From NCBI GenBank assembly GCA_947095535.1, contig OX352773.1, positions 254,967,590 through 255,031,589 on the forward strand: 64,000 bases of DNA, given 5' to 3'. A model generated the notes under the pieces. The model was given only the letters and a program-made list of their open reading frames with translations. It was not told the origin of the DNA and made no database searches. The translations under genes and the position numbers were made by a program. The stretch is from Poecilobothrus nobilitatus (lineage: Eukaryota > Arthropoda > Insecta > Diptera > Dolichopodidae). Of this stretch, positions 23,445-36,600 are shown piece by piece; the first letter of the stretch is position 1, and each line of letters begins with the position of its first letter.

Positions 23445-24521
23445 TAAATATATAAGTACAAGTAATATACAAAAATTAAACCTACAACATTACACTTTTG
23501 TTTATGTTAATAACTAACTTTCCTTAAGAATTTTGGGTTACCTTATAATTGACGAAAGTGTAATTTGATTTTTCTCAATTTTCATTTACCATAAAAAAAA
23601 AATTAAACATAATTATTTTTCAATATAGATCTACTCTTTACTTTAGGCTTATTATGGAATGTTTTTAATTTTGGAAATGCGCTTTTTTGAAAATCTTTGG
23701 TTTTATCCATTACTTGTTTTTTTTTTAGTAGATATACATATAAAATTTTATTTTAAAGAAATATTTTATTGGTTTTCATTTTTATTCATTCACTCTTATC
23801 AGAAATCCCTCATTGAAATCGTCAGATAATTTAATTGGTCACAATTTTACAAATTATATCCATATTATTATAAAAGAAGTACTGATGATACCAGCTAAAA
23901 ATATATTATCAAAAAAGAAGTAAGAATTTATCATCAATTTTAAAGTCAATTATTTGTGTTGTATACAAAACTGTTCCTACTGCCTACCAATTTTATTTGA
24001 AACTGAGTCCTCTCAATATGACTATTACTAAAACCTTATAAAAATTTACTATTAATTTATTTGTTTTTTTTTTTTACTTCGTTAAAGCATAGTATTCGGG
24101 TTATATCTCAGCTCAAAGAAAAAAAGATGAAAAATATGAAAATATTTTCGGGTATATAAAATGTTGACAATTTGAAGAAAAACTTTACAGATACAAATTT
24201 GTTTTTTGTTATAATTGTCATAATCAATAATATTAAATTTTGTAAACAATTGTTTGTTTTGAAAAAAAAATTAAATAAAACCTTTACCCAGAGTTCAAAC
24301 GAGACAGTACTAGCAAAGATAGTGCACAAAAACTATAATTGAGATAGTAATTTGACACTTCGAACAATTAAAAATGGCGATAAATAGAAAACAACATTCA
24401 TGTCAAATAAATTTTTTGCGGTTGTTTTATTTCTGCCGGTTTAAAAACGTAAATAAATAATTTTATTGTAAAAAAAAACCGAATTTCAAAATATTTTTTG
24501 ACAGATACGAGAAAATTTAAA
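23445..24521. other. AT-rich noncoding stretch
   Basis: No repeat family or gene was recognised. A minus-strand ORF of 73 codons at 24108-24329 is low-complexity (Phe/Ile-rich) and unsupported. Confidence 0.45.
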
Positions 24522-24545
24522 ATTTTTCTACCTAGGTAGAAAAAT
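24522..24545. repeat. perfect 24-bp palindrome
   Basis: The sequence is self-complementary around CCT|AGG, with left arm ATTTTTCTACCT and right arm AGGTAGAAAAAT and no spacer. It lies about 140 bp before the minus-strand R1 copy. It could be an element end or a protein-binding palindrome; no partner is seen. Confidence 0.9.
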
Positions 24546-24659
24546 ATATTTTTTTGTCGGTTTGTGTCTTGGACTATATATTTTTCTTGGCATACTAAGC
24601 TGGGTTCTACTTGAGAAAAAATTGAAAAAAATTATTAAATTATTTTTGCTTAAATTTTA

Positions 24660-25320
24660 AATCAACGGTTTCTTTTAATTGCATAGGGTTTCAGAGTTAC
24701 AGGTCTTAAAAATTGCAAAAAAGCCCTATTTTCAGATGTACATATACCATCAGGCTCAGCGTAGTAGTTTTACAATATAAAAACACTAGAAGACGAGAAA
24801 TTTTCTTTTCTCTATAAAACAATATCAAAATTATGCAATATTTTGTAATTTAGTATTTAAATTTACCGTTATATGAAAACTAAATTTTGCATATTTTGTG
24901 TTTTCATAACAAGAAAGAACTTTTAGAATTAGTATAAGTTTCCTCAAAATATTCTTTTTTGTTTTTTGTACCCCTGTTTAAGAGCTATTAGGGCTCAAAA
25001 ATTAAAAATTTATTATTGTTGGACACCTGTAACTTAGGCATCTGTACAAAGTTTTCTTCGACAAGACATAGAACTTAAAGCTATAATAATATGCTTTTAC
25101 GCGTGTTAACGGTTTTTCTTAGTTATATAGCGTTCCGGTCTTACAGCCTCTCAAAATTTCAGAAAAGTCCTATTTTCAAATATTTTCTTATTACAAAAAA
25201 TTTCTTAAATTTTATTTATTAAATTTTAAAATTTTTATGCAAGTCACAATTCTAAACAGTTTGTATTGTGTTTTGGAAATGTGTTCTTTTAAAAACCGTT
25301 GGTTTACATTCTACCCTGTT
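24660..25320 (-). mobile_element. R1 repeat, minus strand, one module
   Basis: The R1 5' end lies at the right (TTGGTTTACATTCTACCCTG at about 25299-25318). The module words follow in reverse: AAATTTACCGTTATATGAAA, TTAGTATAAGTTTCCTCA, CACCTGTAACTTAGGCATCTG. It has one module and no (GACG)n end, so the 3' part has been lost. Confidence 0.75.
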
Positions 25321-25749
25321 ATATTTTTTATTTAAATGCTTATATAATTTAAAAACATAATTTTTATACTTAAAAGGGTCAGAAGATTTTATACATAAGA
25401 TACTTTTTTCTTATGATCATCCGATTGTTGGGCACTAACAAAATACAGCCTAATATAGCTATAACAACACTATTAAAAATAAGGTAGAATATAGAAAGAG
25501 ACAAAAGATAATATTATTATCATGAAGATAATATTATATTATGTTATTTCCATAAAATTGAAATAACATATCTTTTAGAAAATTTAAAATATCTGAACTA
25601 ATTTAATGACAACTTTTCGAATCTTTTGCCCTAGATCAACTAAATTTTGGAAAAGGCGTTGGTATTAAATTCAAAAATTGAAGTCGAAATTGTTCAATTT
25701 CAAAAGCAAAATATATTACAAATATATTTCAGAATTTTATCCTTATGTA

Positions 25750-27025
25750 ATTTGGGAGAATTTTAAATTCTTACTTTTATGTCTAAAAAAATTTTATTAG
25801 ATTTTCGGACCTTAAATCAGTAATCATCTCTCTTTTTTGACATGAAAATCCTCTCTCTTTTTTGATTATTTTAAAAGTACTCCAACGGCCCCTACTCATA
25901 GAACAAAATATAAGTATCCTTTTTGGCATCATTAATGTGCAATTTTTAAAATCTATTATTTTTGGAGTTATCGTGCGTACGGATACAAATAGCTAAATCG
26001 ATTTAGAATTCAATATACAACTGCGGGGGGCTTCTATGTTTGGACAAGAGACTTCTGTGTTTGAAGTAATTCAACTTGAATTTGTTTCAAATTTAATGTT
26101 TTATTTAAATGGGCACAACTAACTGGTGACGCAAATTTTACATTTAAAAGTTAAAATCTGCTGAAAATTACACATATTTAAATAGGGTTTTACACATTAT
26201 TATAAAAATTTATTAAACAATAGCAGACTTAGCCGAGGTGTTACATGACTAGTTTCTTATCTATGATAAAATGGTTTAATATAACAATAAATTTTCTTAA
26301 AACGCTTCCACCATGTTATAAAAGGATTACATTATTATATATAAGTAAAAATTATACATTTATTTTTGCAATTGTATAATTCTTCACTTGCATATAACAC
26401 AGATTGTTTAAAAATTTTAATACTTTTCATAATTCTTTATTTTGCTTTCATCAAAATTACATTAAAAAAAATACTTATGAATTTTTAGCATTTAAAAAAA
26501 AAAATTTTAAATAATGATTTTATTAATTTCAGTCAGTTCATTACAACGCCAGTTTCGTTCATCCGTCGTTCACTGAAAATTGAGGGCAAATCATTCTAAA
26601 TTACTTTAATTCCATCTGTTTTACTTTAATTTCTTTAGCTACAAACGAAATCGAACAAAACCCTTTACCATTGTCTCTAGAGTCTCATTAGTCCTACTGA
26701 ACATTTTTCTAATCTAAAGAATAAAATGAAAAGATTGGAAATGTAAAAGTCTCCAAGATTTATTAAAGAAATGTCATATTTAATTTTACCTTTATGTAAA
26801 ATCAAAAATTGGAAGAATCTTAAATTCTTAACTAATTCTAAAACAAAAAAACTTCAATGCTACATATCTAAGAAAAATCTTATTAATTTTTCGGACCTTA
26901 AATCCGTAAACACCACCTATCTTTTTTGATTATTTTAAAAGTACTCTAACGACTGTTACTCATTGAACAAAATATAAGTAGTTACTTTTTTTAGCATCAT
27001 TAATGTGCAATTTCTAAAATCATTC
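25750..27025 (+). repeat. pair of direct ~170-200 bp repeats about 1.1 kb apart
   Basis: The copy at about 25780-25980 and the copy at about 26860-27030 share TTTTCGGACCTTAAATC, TTTTTTGATTATTTTAAAAG, ACTCCAACG/ACTCTAACG, GAACAAAATATAAGTA and GCATCATTAATGTGCAATTT in order. Upstream, TTTGGGAGAATTTTAAATTC resembles TTGGAAGAATCTTAAATTC. They may be a dispersed family or the two ends of one element; the interior has no ORF. Confidence 0.75.
26537..26599 (+). CDS. possible short terminal exon
   Basis: A T-rich tract leads to TTTCAGTCAG. The sequence after it is open for 20 codons and then TAA, reading FITTPVSFIRRSLKI and onward. The base composition is much less AT-rich than the flanks and uses codons such as ACG, CCA, CGT and GGC. 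This would suit a terminal exon behind a long intron. Alternatively it is a chance GC-richer patch. No protein family was recognised and the neighbouring exons are not visible. Confidence 0.2.
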   Translation, partial: FITTPVSFIRRSLKIEGKSF

Positions 27026-27029
27026 TTTT

Positions 27030-28690
27030 ACATGCCACCTTGTTAAATTTTCTTTTTATTTCCGAATTTTTCATTTATTACTTTGAAGAATACGTAGTGT
27101 CAGACAAGTATTGTAAATGTAATAAAAATCGATTTTAAAATAAAACTAAGTCAATAAATTCAGGACCATTATGACGTATTAATACTACGTGATCTATAAT
27201 GATCTACATATCTTTATATAATCAGTTAAAATATTTTTCTTCACGGAAAATGCGGAAATCTCTAAAAGAGAACCATACAAAAGTTTTCTTTAATTGTGTT
27301 TGATTTTAATTAACTAAAATTTCATCCTTTTTAAGCAAAAGATTTATTGAACATTTTAATACAAAATTGCCTCTTTGCTTTGCAATTTTAAAGGTTAATT
27401 AAATTTTAATGTGACGGAAGGAAATAATAGAGTTACATGGAGACCCTTACTGATATTATGAACCAAGAGCTTACGGTATTCTTTTTAAATTTAGATTTTT
27501 TTTTCAATAATGGGATTGCATTTAAAGGAATACCAGAAATGTGGGAAATGTTCTACATACGTTGTTCTATGATCATACGTTCTTCTATGCTCATACGTTA
27601 TTAATACATATTAATAACTTTAATAAGTTATGACTGCACAACAAATTATAGGTGATGACAAGGATTCACGAAAATGTGTATATCAAAGAAATCTAATGAA
27701 AAATATTAAATCTCATATACATTGTAATTATTAATTTTAGATGACATATGCAGTGCCTAATTAATCTTTATTATAACAGATAAATATTATTATGTCGCTA
27801 CGCCTAAATAAAGAGTTTGAAGAAGAAAAAGATGACAGGGAAATTAGTTACCATAATTATTTAGGAGTGATTACCTGTAGATCTTCTTGTACCCCCCTTC
27901 AATTTGAATGATCTACTTTTCAACCATCTATTTTTTTTTGTCATATCAACATAATATTTAATGAAATTCTTAAATACATAAAAAATTTACATACTGCATT
28001 ATGTACTGTATTTTAAGTCAGGAGGAAAATATTTCCAAGTATTTTTTTATTTTTGTTTTTTGATTTAATAAAAAATAAATATTCATAAAATATTAAAATC
28101 CATAGAAAAAAGATCTTATTTCGTTGTAACTGTAAAAGTATTACATTTTTTGTTTGTTATTATTATCATTTATCCGTTTTTAAGGGAAAAACTCATTTAT
28201 TTCCGAAAAAACAACATAAATTTTTAAGTTAAAGATTCCAAAAAAAAAAAAATAATAATATGCAAAAATTACAAAGAAATGGCGCAATATAAAAGATATT
28301 TTTTATTTTATAAAGGTTTTTTTTTTTTTTTGTTTGTTACTTTTTGATTATTTTCTTTTCTTTCTATCTGTATATGTACATATAATTCTTGAAATCAAAT
28401 TATTTTTAAAAACGTACAATGTATATTGTTTTTTTTTTACTCGCAGAAGCACTGTGATATCCTGAAATTAAAATCCAATTCAAGATTTTAACGAAAAACA
28501 AATTTTTTTTTTTTTGAAAGTCGGTGAGGACTCCGATGCTAAGTGTGCATATTGAAAATTTAAAAACTATTCAAAATTATTTAATATGGAAATATTGTAT
28601 CAATAATAATATCAATAGTATCTAACTCATACAGTGAAAGCATATAACTACGTTTTTTTTTCATAATTTTAACAAGTAATTAGATAATAA
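27030..28690. other. AT-rich noncoding stretch
   Basis: AT-rich with poly-T runs (for example about 28317-28331). No ORF of note or assigned repeat was found. Confidence 0.45.
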
Positions 28691-29353
28691 ACAAGGCAGA
28701 ATGTAAACCAACGGTTTTTAAAAGCGCACATTTTCAAAAGATAATTTAAACTATTTAGAATTTTGACTTGCACCAAAATTTGTAAATTTCGTATAATAAA
28801 AAATGTGCAAATATGATTTTTTCTGCAATTTTGAGGTACTATAACACTGTGATAACTGTAACACTCGGGGACTGTAACACTGTAACCATACAACTAAAAA
28901 AAAACCGTTAATACACGTAAAAATATATTACAGGAGCTTTAATTTTTTTATTCTTGCCAAAGCAAAATGTGTACACAGGTGCCTAAATTACAGGTGTTTA
29001 AAAAAAGCAGATTTGCAATTTTTAAGCCCTAATAACTCAAAGACAGGGGGTGGTCCCAAAAATATTTCTGAGGATACTAATTTTAAAAGTTGTTTCTTAC
29101 CTTAAAATTGCAAGTCTCTACCTCAAAGCGTGCCGGAGTTATGAAGACATGTATGAGTTATGATTTATAAAAGTAAAAAAACTTTTAGTCGATTTTCATG
29201 ATCATGAGGGTGCTACATAAAAAAGTTGTTGTACAACATTTTTTTTTGTTATGTTAATTTTTTTTTCTTTATCTTTAACGGTGTAGAAATTTTGAAAACA
29301 GACGGATGGACGGACAGGGTGAAACTAATAGGCACATTATTTCAAAAGTTTTT
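28691..29353 (+). mobile_element. R1 repeat, one module, with both ends
   Basis: It begins ACAAGGCAGAATGTAAACCA, then AAAGCGCACATTTTCAAAA. One module follows (ACACGTAAAAATATATTACA, GTGCCGGAGTTATGAA), and it ends ACGGATGGACGGACAGGGTG and GGCACATTATTTCAAAA. It is shorter than the copy at 3770 mainly because it has a single module. Confidence 0.78.
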
Positions 29354-29832
29354 TTTATCTGATGAATGGTAATCATAAGCGTATTGTATGGTCATCAATA
29401 GAGCACATAAAATTATTCTCTAAATTCTAAAGAAATCAGTTTTAAGAGCTTAAAATATAAGAATTCTTTTCAAAACTTTTAAAATATGCTTTATAAAAAG
29501 GAATAAAATACATAAAAAACCAAATAGTTCGTTCGTTACTTGTATTAAATATTAACTGCTAAAATCTTCAAATTAAAACAAAAAAGGACAATAAACACAT
29601 GTGATTTCATAGACATGTTTGATTTCGCTTCTTAATAATAAGTAGATTTTTTACAAAAATTCCTTTTTTGCAATATTATACTCTTTTGACTGAAAATTGT
29701 CATAAAATATGTTAGAATAAATGTAACATTCAATTAAATATGTTATAACAAGTGAAATATGCAGAAATATGTTCTAGTAAGTGAAATATCCAAAAACCTT
29801 GTAATCTAATTTAAAACGACGATATGACAAAA

Positions 29833-30510
29833 GCTCCGCGGCAACTTATGACTCAAAAAATAACTCAAAAGTCCCTGAGAGACTATAACTCCGATGACTG
29901 AGCCAAAAGTTCCCTAAAAAATAAAACATAATTCCCCATAAAATTATTTACATATTTATATATCCGTGCAGGCGATATTCTATATTAGAACTTATGAGGA
30001 ATTCTAAAGAATTGTATTCTTACAAAATCAAAGTTGCCGATTTTTTCAGAGTATTTATGTTTGATCTTGAAAAAGAGAATATACTATGATTTCCCATCTA
30101 ACTCTAAAATACCTACCAGTTTCGTCTATTCGAGATTCTATATTAGGATGGATTTTAAAGTTGGTTGTAAATTCAAGGTTGGCCCTTTTGCCAGAGCAAT
30201 TATTTATTTATTCTGGATAAAGGTTAGTACCCTGAATTTGTATCCAACTTTAAAATCTTATTACTCTTTAAAAAGGGAATATCCTAATTTCGTACCCAAC
30301 TGTAAAATCTTATCAAAAAAATATTCAAATCAATAATTATACTTTTATAAATTTTGGAAATAATTGATTGTTTTAATACTCAATTATAAATATTTCAGTT
30401 TATTAAGTCATAAGTACCCAAGCAACTTTTGGCCGTTTTACAGGAGTTAAAATCCCTCGGATAGTTGTTGGCTTATTTGTTGAGTCTTAAGTCCCTAGGG
30501 GATCTCTGGA
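29833..30510. mobile_element. element with ~85-bp imperfect inverted ends and a 100-codon ORF
   Basis: Reversing 29833-29925 gives AACTTTTGGC, GGAGTTATA, TCTCTC and TTATTTTTTGAGTCATAAGT. The right end at 30425-30505 has AACTTTTGGC, GGAGTTAAA, TCCCTC and TTATTTGTTGAGTCTTAAGT in the same order. The arms are therefore inverted copies, roughly two-thirds identical or more. Between them, 30034-30336 is open on the plus strand but encodes no recognised domain and contains repeated CCTAATTTCGTACCCAACT-like phrases, so it is probably noncoding. This suggests a non-autonomous inverted-repeat element. Confidence 0.55.
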
Positions 30511-30529
30511 AAATTGGTGTTGGTCTAGC

Positions 30530-30800
30530 GTGATATAGGTTCTGATATCTGTCACACAAGTGTGAAATTCATCTCTCTAAAGATGATCATGTCTTATGGC
30601 AATGACTTATATAAAATTTAGTTGGTTTAGTGTAACAGGTTTGCGTATCTGTCATTCAAATCTGAAATTTTTATAAATATATCTCTGTACTTAATTCAGT
30701 CAAATATCTGAAATTTTGTAAAACAACTTAATATATTATTCTAGGATACCCAAATTGACATAGTTTACTCTATACATACTCTTTATTGGTTTTTCATCTA
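30530..30800 (-). mobile_element. R2 fragment (distal part)
   Basis: GGTATCTGTCATTCAA-like words, ATAAATATATCTCTGTACTTAA, ACATCTGAAATTTTGTAAAA and ATACCCAAATTGACATAGTTTACTCT match, in the same order, the left-reading part of the minus-strand R2 copy at about 51770-51960. Neither R2 terminus is present. Confidence 0.6.
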
Positions 30801-33160
30801 ATTAAAATTCATCAAAGATTTTTTCATTTTTATTTTTATAAGTTTTAAAAAAAATATAATTTTTATTTCTGATTTACAAAACCAGTATTTTTTTTTTATA
30901 AAAAAAAAAAATATTTTATTTAAAGAGATGGGTTAACTTTAAAATGTTTTCGTTCCAAATTACTATAATTACCCACATTTTATTTATTTTTTGAAAAAAT
31001 TTTCTGAAATAAATTGTTTGTTGGAAATTAAACCAAAAATAATGTAATTTAAAAGTTATTTTATGTTTGTTGAATGGTCATTATTGAACAATAAAGCTAT
31101 TTATGTTGTTCATAAATTCTTATTTTTGAGATTAAGGAGTATTTGTTTTTTAAAAATAATATTTACTATTAAAAATTTTTTTTTTGCATAACTAAACTAA
31201 AAATTTATTAATCGTTTACCATCAAACCCAACATATATAAATCTTAAAGCACAAAATAATACTGCCTTTATACCTACCACAAAAAAAAAATTTAAAAAGA
31301 AAATGTGAATAACTTTTTTTTAGCACTGTTTTATGAAAACTTTACGGCTAAGAAAAAATAAAAAATAAGAAAATAGTAATTTATAATACATCAGAACATA
31401 CTGAAAATATGAATTAAATAGAAATAAAGAAAAGTTTAAAAAAAAAAAAAATGTTTGCATCTTTTTAAACTATACACAGCTTTTTATAATATTTATTATT
31501 AGTCTTTTATTATTTAATTAATTAATCATAAAAAAAATGTAATACATATAATAAACAATAAACTATTCATAAATACACCCTGTTTAGTCTAGTATAAAAT
31601 ATTTTTAAACAAATTAGCTCATCATCAGATAACTGAGGAAAATATCATAAAAGAAATTAATTAAAGTTTAAAAAAAATTAATTTACTTTTATTTTTACCG
31701 TTAAATATTTAACTCTTTTAACCTTAACATACATAAAGTATATAATAAAAAAAAAAAAATACATATTCATAAATTTACTATATTTTTATTATATTTAAAC
31801 CGTTATAAACATTAATTTACAAATACATGGATACGTGCAGTAGCCTCTGATTTAAAATTTATAAAATATTAACTGTTAAAAGTATAAAAAAATTTTGTAT
31901 TTACCGTAACAATAATAGCAGAATATTTTTTTTTTCTTTAAATGGTAAAATTAGAAAAAAATTCTTTTTACACCTATAATTAGATCTATTTAAATATTTT
32001 TAATTTACTAATATGTATAAAATTTCAAAAAAAAAATTTGTGATTATTACGCCTACGGATATGCAATTTTTATTTAAAATAATTTAATATATTACATGAT
32101 CGTTATTTTACTTGACTAACGATTTATTATTAAAGATTTATTTAAATAAAAATTAAGGTTTAGTAAATAGGTAAAGGTTTTAATATTTATGTTAATTGTA
32201 ATGTATGAAAATAAATAAAAAAAAAATGTAACTATTTTGTTAAAGAAAAGCAATTGAACTATTTATATAACTCAAGTTATTAGATAGAATAATATTGATT
32301 AAAATTATATTAAAGTAATTATTCTCAAATATAATTAATTAATTTCTCATTAATACAACGGTGTGAGAATAAAATGCATGTCAACCTAGAAATTATAATA
32401 AAAATCTGAGTACAAATTTTATACTGAAATGTATGCAATATTTTCGATCCTGTGACCTTAACAAACAAATGGTGAATATTCAAAGTAATCAAAGATAAGT
32501 ATGGGAAATTTAAAAGGTTAAATAGGACACTTTGTTTTTATTTCAAATGTCAAACTATGGGCAAAATTAAATAACAGTAATTAATTAATATGAAAGTAAA
32601 TACAGATATTTTCAATTATTTCAGAACAATAAAAAAGTTTAAAATTTTTCAAGATCTCTTATGGTGTAATTCGTATTTTGGAACGGCTGTGCCACCGCTA
32701 TTATTGATTTTACTCACTGAAACATTACAAATTATATTTTCATAATACCAATATACATATATATATGTATATATATAGAGTTTATATTAATTTTGAAAAT
32801 CAAAATGTTATTTTTATAGAATGTTTATATCATATATTATTATTTCTTTCTTACAATAATATTTTTTTTAATTTGATTTCTAACAATCAAAGAAGGAGGC
32901 ATAACTTTCATTTTAAAATGTAAAAGACAATCTGTTCCGTTTTCTTTGTTAAAATTTATTTCTTTTATTTTCCATTAACGTTTTCTTATCTTGATTTTCT
33001 ATATTCGATGGAAAAAGAATTGTAATAATGAAAAATTTGATTCAATTGGTTTTTTATTCGTTCAAAATATCTGTACTATAAATATATATTTTATGCTTAG
33101 ATTAGTGGATCTGGAAAAATTGAAGGAAAGACTTAATAATTTTTTATTATAATACTCATA
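30801..33160. other. AT-rich noncoding stretch
   Basis: Very AT-rich, with A and T runs, and a TATACATATATATATGTATATATATA palindromic stretch at about 32752-32777. No gene or assigned repeat was found. Confidence 0.45.
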
Positions 33161-33164
33161 TAAT

Positions 33165-33600
33165 TCCCCTTCTTAATTTTAATTTTCAAATTTCCAAATG
33201 CTGTGTATGTTATGATCCGTACTACTTAGCCAGTTAAGGTATAATCTAATATATTGGATACCAAGGAAAGGTCACTTTGAGAGTACAAATCTCACTCTAC
33301 CAAGTCACTCAACAGTTAAGGAAATAATAATTTTTTCTGAGTTTTAAGTCATTAAATGGTTTTTTAAATATGTATGCTATATGTTTTTTAAATATATAAT
33401 TCCACTTCTTAATTTTAAAATAATTTCCAAGTCCTTATCCTATCCCATACCATCCATTATACTACTTAGACTCAATATTGCGAAAACAGTTAAGGTATAA
33501 TCTAATGTATTGGATACCAGGGAAAGTTCATTTTGGGAATAAAAATCTCACACTATCAAAACGAACTATGGAAATAATATTTCTTTGCGGAGTTTAATGG
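33165..33600 (+). repeat. two-unit tandem duplication, 256-bp spacing
   Basis: AAGGTATAATCTAAT followed by TATTGGATACCA begins at 33236 and 33492. Each is preceded by CTTCTTAATTTT and a ...TACTACTTAG... block and followed by TCTCAC, then GAAATAATA and GAGTTTTAA/GAGTTTAAT. The copies are clearly diverged and noncoding. Confidence 0.8.
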
Positions 33601-36600
33601 ACGATTAGCCCACCTAAATACCATATCTAAAAACCATTAAAACCTATAGAGAGTTAGAGCTTTAAGTTTATTTTCTTAAAAATATCTAAAGGATGAATTC
33701 AGATACCTATTCTGTAATATAGCTCAATAAATATCCTGGAATGACAAGAGATTAAAGAACGATTTTAATGTAGTTTTATTACTTATTTTAAATATTTTAT
33801 TCCAGAAGTTTGGTTTGACAGACAGTCATAACTGTCATAAATGTTAGAATTTTGTAAGTAGGCCATATAATATTATATATAGAACTAAAATGAATCCTAA
33901 AAGTACAATAAATATTGTAAGGTTATGATTTAAATTATTTTTTAATATTGATATAATAACTAATAGTAAATATGTTATAGTTTCATCAAAGTAAAAGTTA
34001 AATAAGGAAAATGTTTTCATTTTAAGTAGGTTAACCTGGGTCAATGAATAGGTTACCTGAATCATTCAAATGATAGAAATAAATAGAAATTTTATTCATA
34101 ACGCTTTCTGCCTAAACAACATCAAAAAACCAAAATTTACTTGATTGTAAAAATGACTAAAACTACAAGTAACTTGAAATGATCAAGACAAAAAACAACT
34201 CTAGGATCTATCATTTGCGGTTTTAATTTTCCACTATTTGAATTTATTTTTTTTTTTTCTACTACTAATGTAATCTTTACAAAAAAAAAAAAAAACACTG
34301 TAGGTATAAAGAAACATCATCAGCAATGATGCATTTTATGTAGATGCTATAAGTTTAATGGTTTAAAAGAACTATCATCACCATAAAATTATACATATCA
34401 TAATAAAGAAAAAGAATTAAGAAAAAGAAAATAGAAATTCACCAATACTACCTTTTCATTTTTAATAAAAAAAATAAATAAAATACAGTAAAAAGTCTCT
34501 GGAACTGGCAACATAAGAAGTGACGGTGGTAAGTAACAGACAAAAATAATGACAGTCATAAAATTATAGAATATACGGATATCCTTTTGTACATTCATGT
34601 ATATGTATGTGTATTTACTTTATATTTTTATATTTTTTTTACTCAAAGTAGTGATATAAAAATCTTTGCTCTATTAAATTACAAAAGAAAACAAAAAAAA
34701 TAAAATATGAAAAAAATGTATAGAAAGTCCAGAAACATAGTGATGAGAAATGGAAACGGATAATTTTAATCCTTTTATATATCATTTTTATCTTTCTACT
34801 GTTCCAGTTTTATTTTATTAATTTTTCAGTTTCATCATTCTTACTCTATCGTAAAATTTAATATCTAGTGAATATCTAAAATAAGATAAATCTGAAAAAA
34901 ACGTTATATAAATAATTTTTTTTTTTTTTTTTTGTATTTTTAGAAGAAAATTCTGACTTATATATACATATATACATTTTTTTATAGTTCAGCCAGACAC
35001 CAAAAACCTCATTTTTGTACCAACTTTTTTTTTTTTTTTGTTCCACTCTTCAAGACAATTCTTTCGAAAGGCAAACTACTTTTAAATATATTATTACATA
35101 ATATGTATTTTATGTGTAGGAAAAATAAGACTTCCGAAATACTTTAAAAAAAAATATAACATTGTATTAAAAATTAAAGTACAGCAAAAAGAATCTTCAA
35201 ATTTTAATTTTGAAATTTTTAAATTTGACAACTCTTTTCAGTTCAGTTAAGTTTCTATAAATAAAAAATTCATTTTTTAAGGTTTAATATTTTTTATAAA
35301 TTTTAAAGGAGTGTTCATTCAATTAATAAAATATAGTATAAATCAATTTTCATAAAGTGTATTTTTTATTAAGCGTACTTCGCATAAAACACTTATTTAT
35401 AACACTTGTTTTTTCTCTGAAAACTTCTGAAAGTATAAAGTGTTAGCGGACCTGAACGTGGACCCCAGCTCACACTTGATTATCTATTCAAAATTTAGTG
35501 TTATGACAATCACGCTAGGTGTGGTAACATTTCATACTAAATTAAAAGTAAAATTATTTTTGTCAAAAATATTTTGACAGCAGTCAAAAATTTCTTTATT
35601 TTTAACTTTATTTATGATAATTATGGCAATATTGAATAAATTGAATAAATAATTGATTCAAATATTAAAAATTTAGTAACTGAAATAAATTTTAAGTTCA
35701 AAAAATACTAAAATGCGAAATATAGTGGAAAAATCAAGTATATATTTTCGAAAATTTTAAGGATTTTAAGGATAAGGAACTTCGGTAAAGTTCTGAAAAC
35801 TAAATACTAGAATAATTTCAAGCATGATAGGAAGACAGGAAGTAGTCAACTATAGAAATTTTAAAATATGACATAACTTAACTTTAAGACAATATGTTAA
35901 ATTTTCAATAATTAATTTAACACAAAAATTGTTTCAGAACATAAATTTTTTTATTTATTTCTAATTGGTTAAATATTAGGCTGACAAGCCTATCTACACT
36001 ACTGGTATATTTTAGAACAAAACAAGAAGAAAGTATGCTAGGAAAATGAGAATACATAGTAAATAATGGATAAAAAATTTAGGTATTTGTTGACTCTTTA
36101 TATACTGTTATTGTTTGATAACATTAGGATTTTTAGATATCTGTGATTTATAAGGTATAAATTAAAATTATTTGTTTAAATTTTATGTCTGTTTTGTTTT
36201 ATTAAAATTCTAAAAAATGGGTACCTCATAAGGTAAACATAAAAATAACAAATAGTGATTAATGACTTAATTAAAGTTTATTATTGTAAATATACCTCTC
36301 CTCCCTCATCCTAGTTTTGTTTATCGCAACATCTCTGATCAACCATTTTAAGGACGACCATTATTGAGCCAAACATCCTGTATAAAGTATTAAATTATTG
36401 TTTTGCCCTTAATTTGAATTCAGTGATAGTGAAGCATCTAACATCTTCATTTCTACTGGAATTCGAAACTGGGATACGGAAGTTATTAGTACCAATGCTA
36501 ACTACTTTTATGTTCAGCTATTAATTGTTAAATTTTAATTTCAAGACTATACAATCAATTTTCTACCAAACAAAAAAATATTATTAAATACCAAATAACA

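Noticed and set aside
35440..35530. LTR fragment starting TGTTAGCGG
   Set aside because: No second LTR, no primer binding site and no CA end were found.
36290..36375. Transposon end (CATCCTGTATAA phrase)
   Set aside because: Only one occurrence in the window and no inverted partner. Too weak to report as an element.
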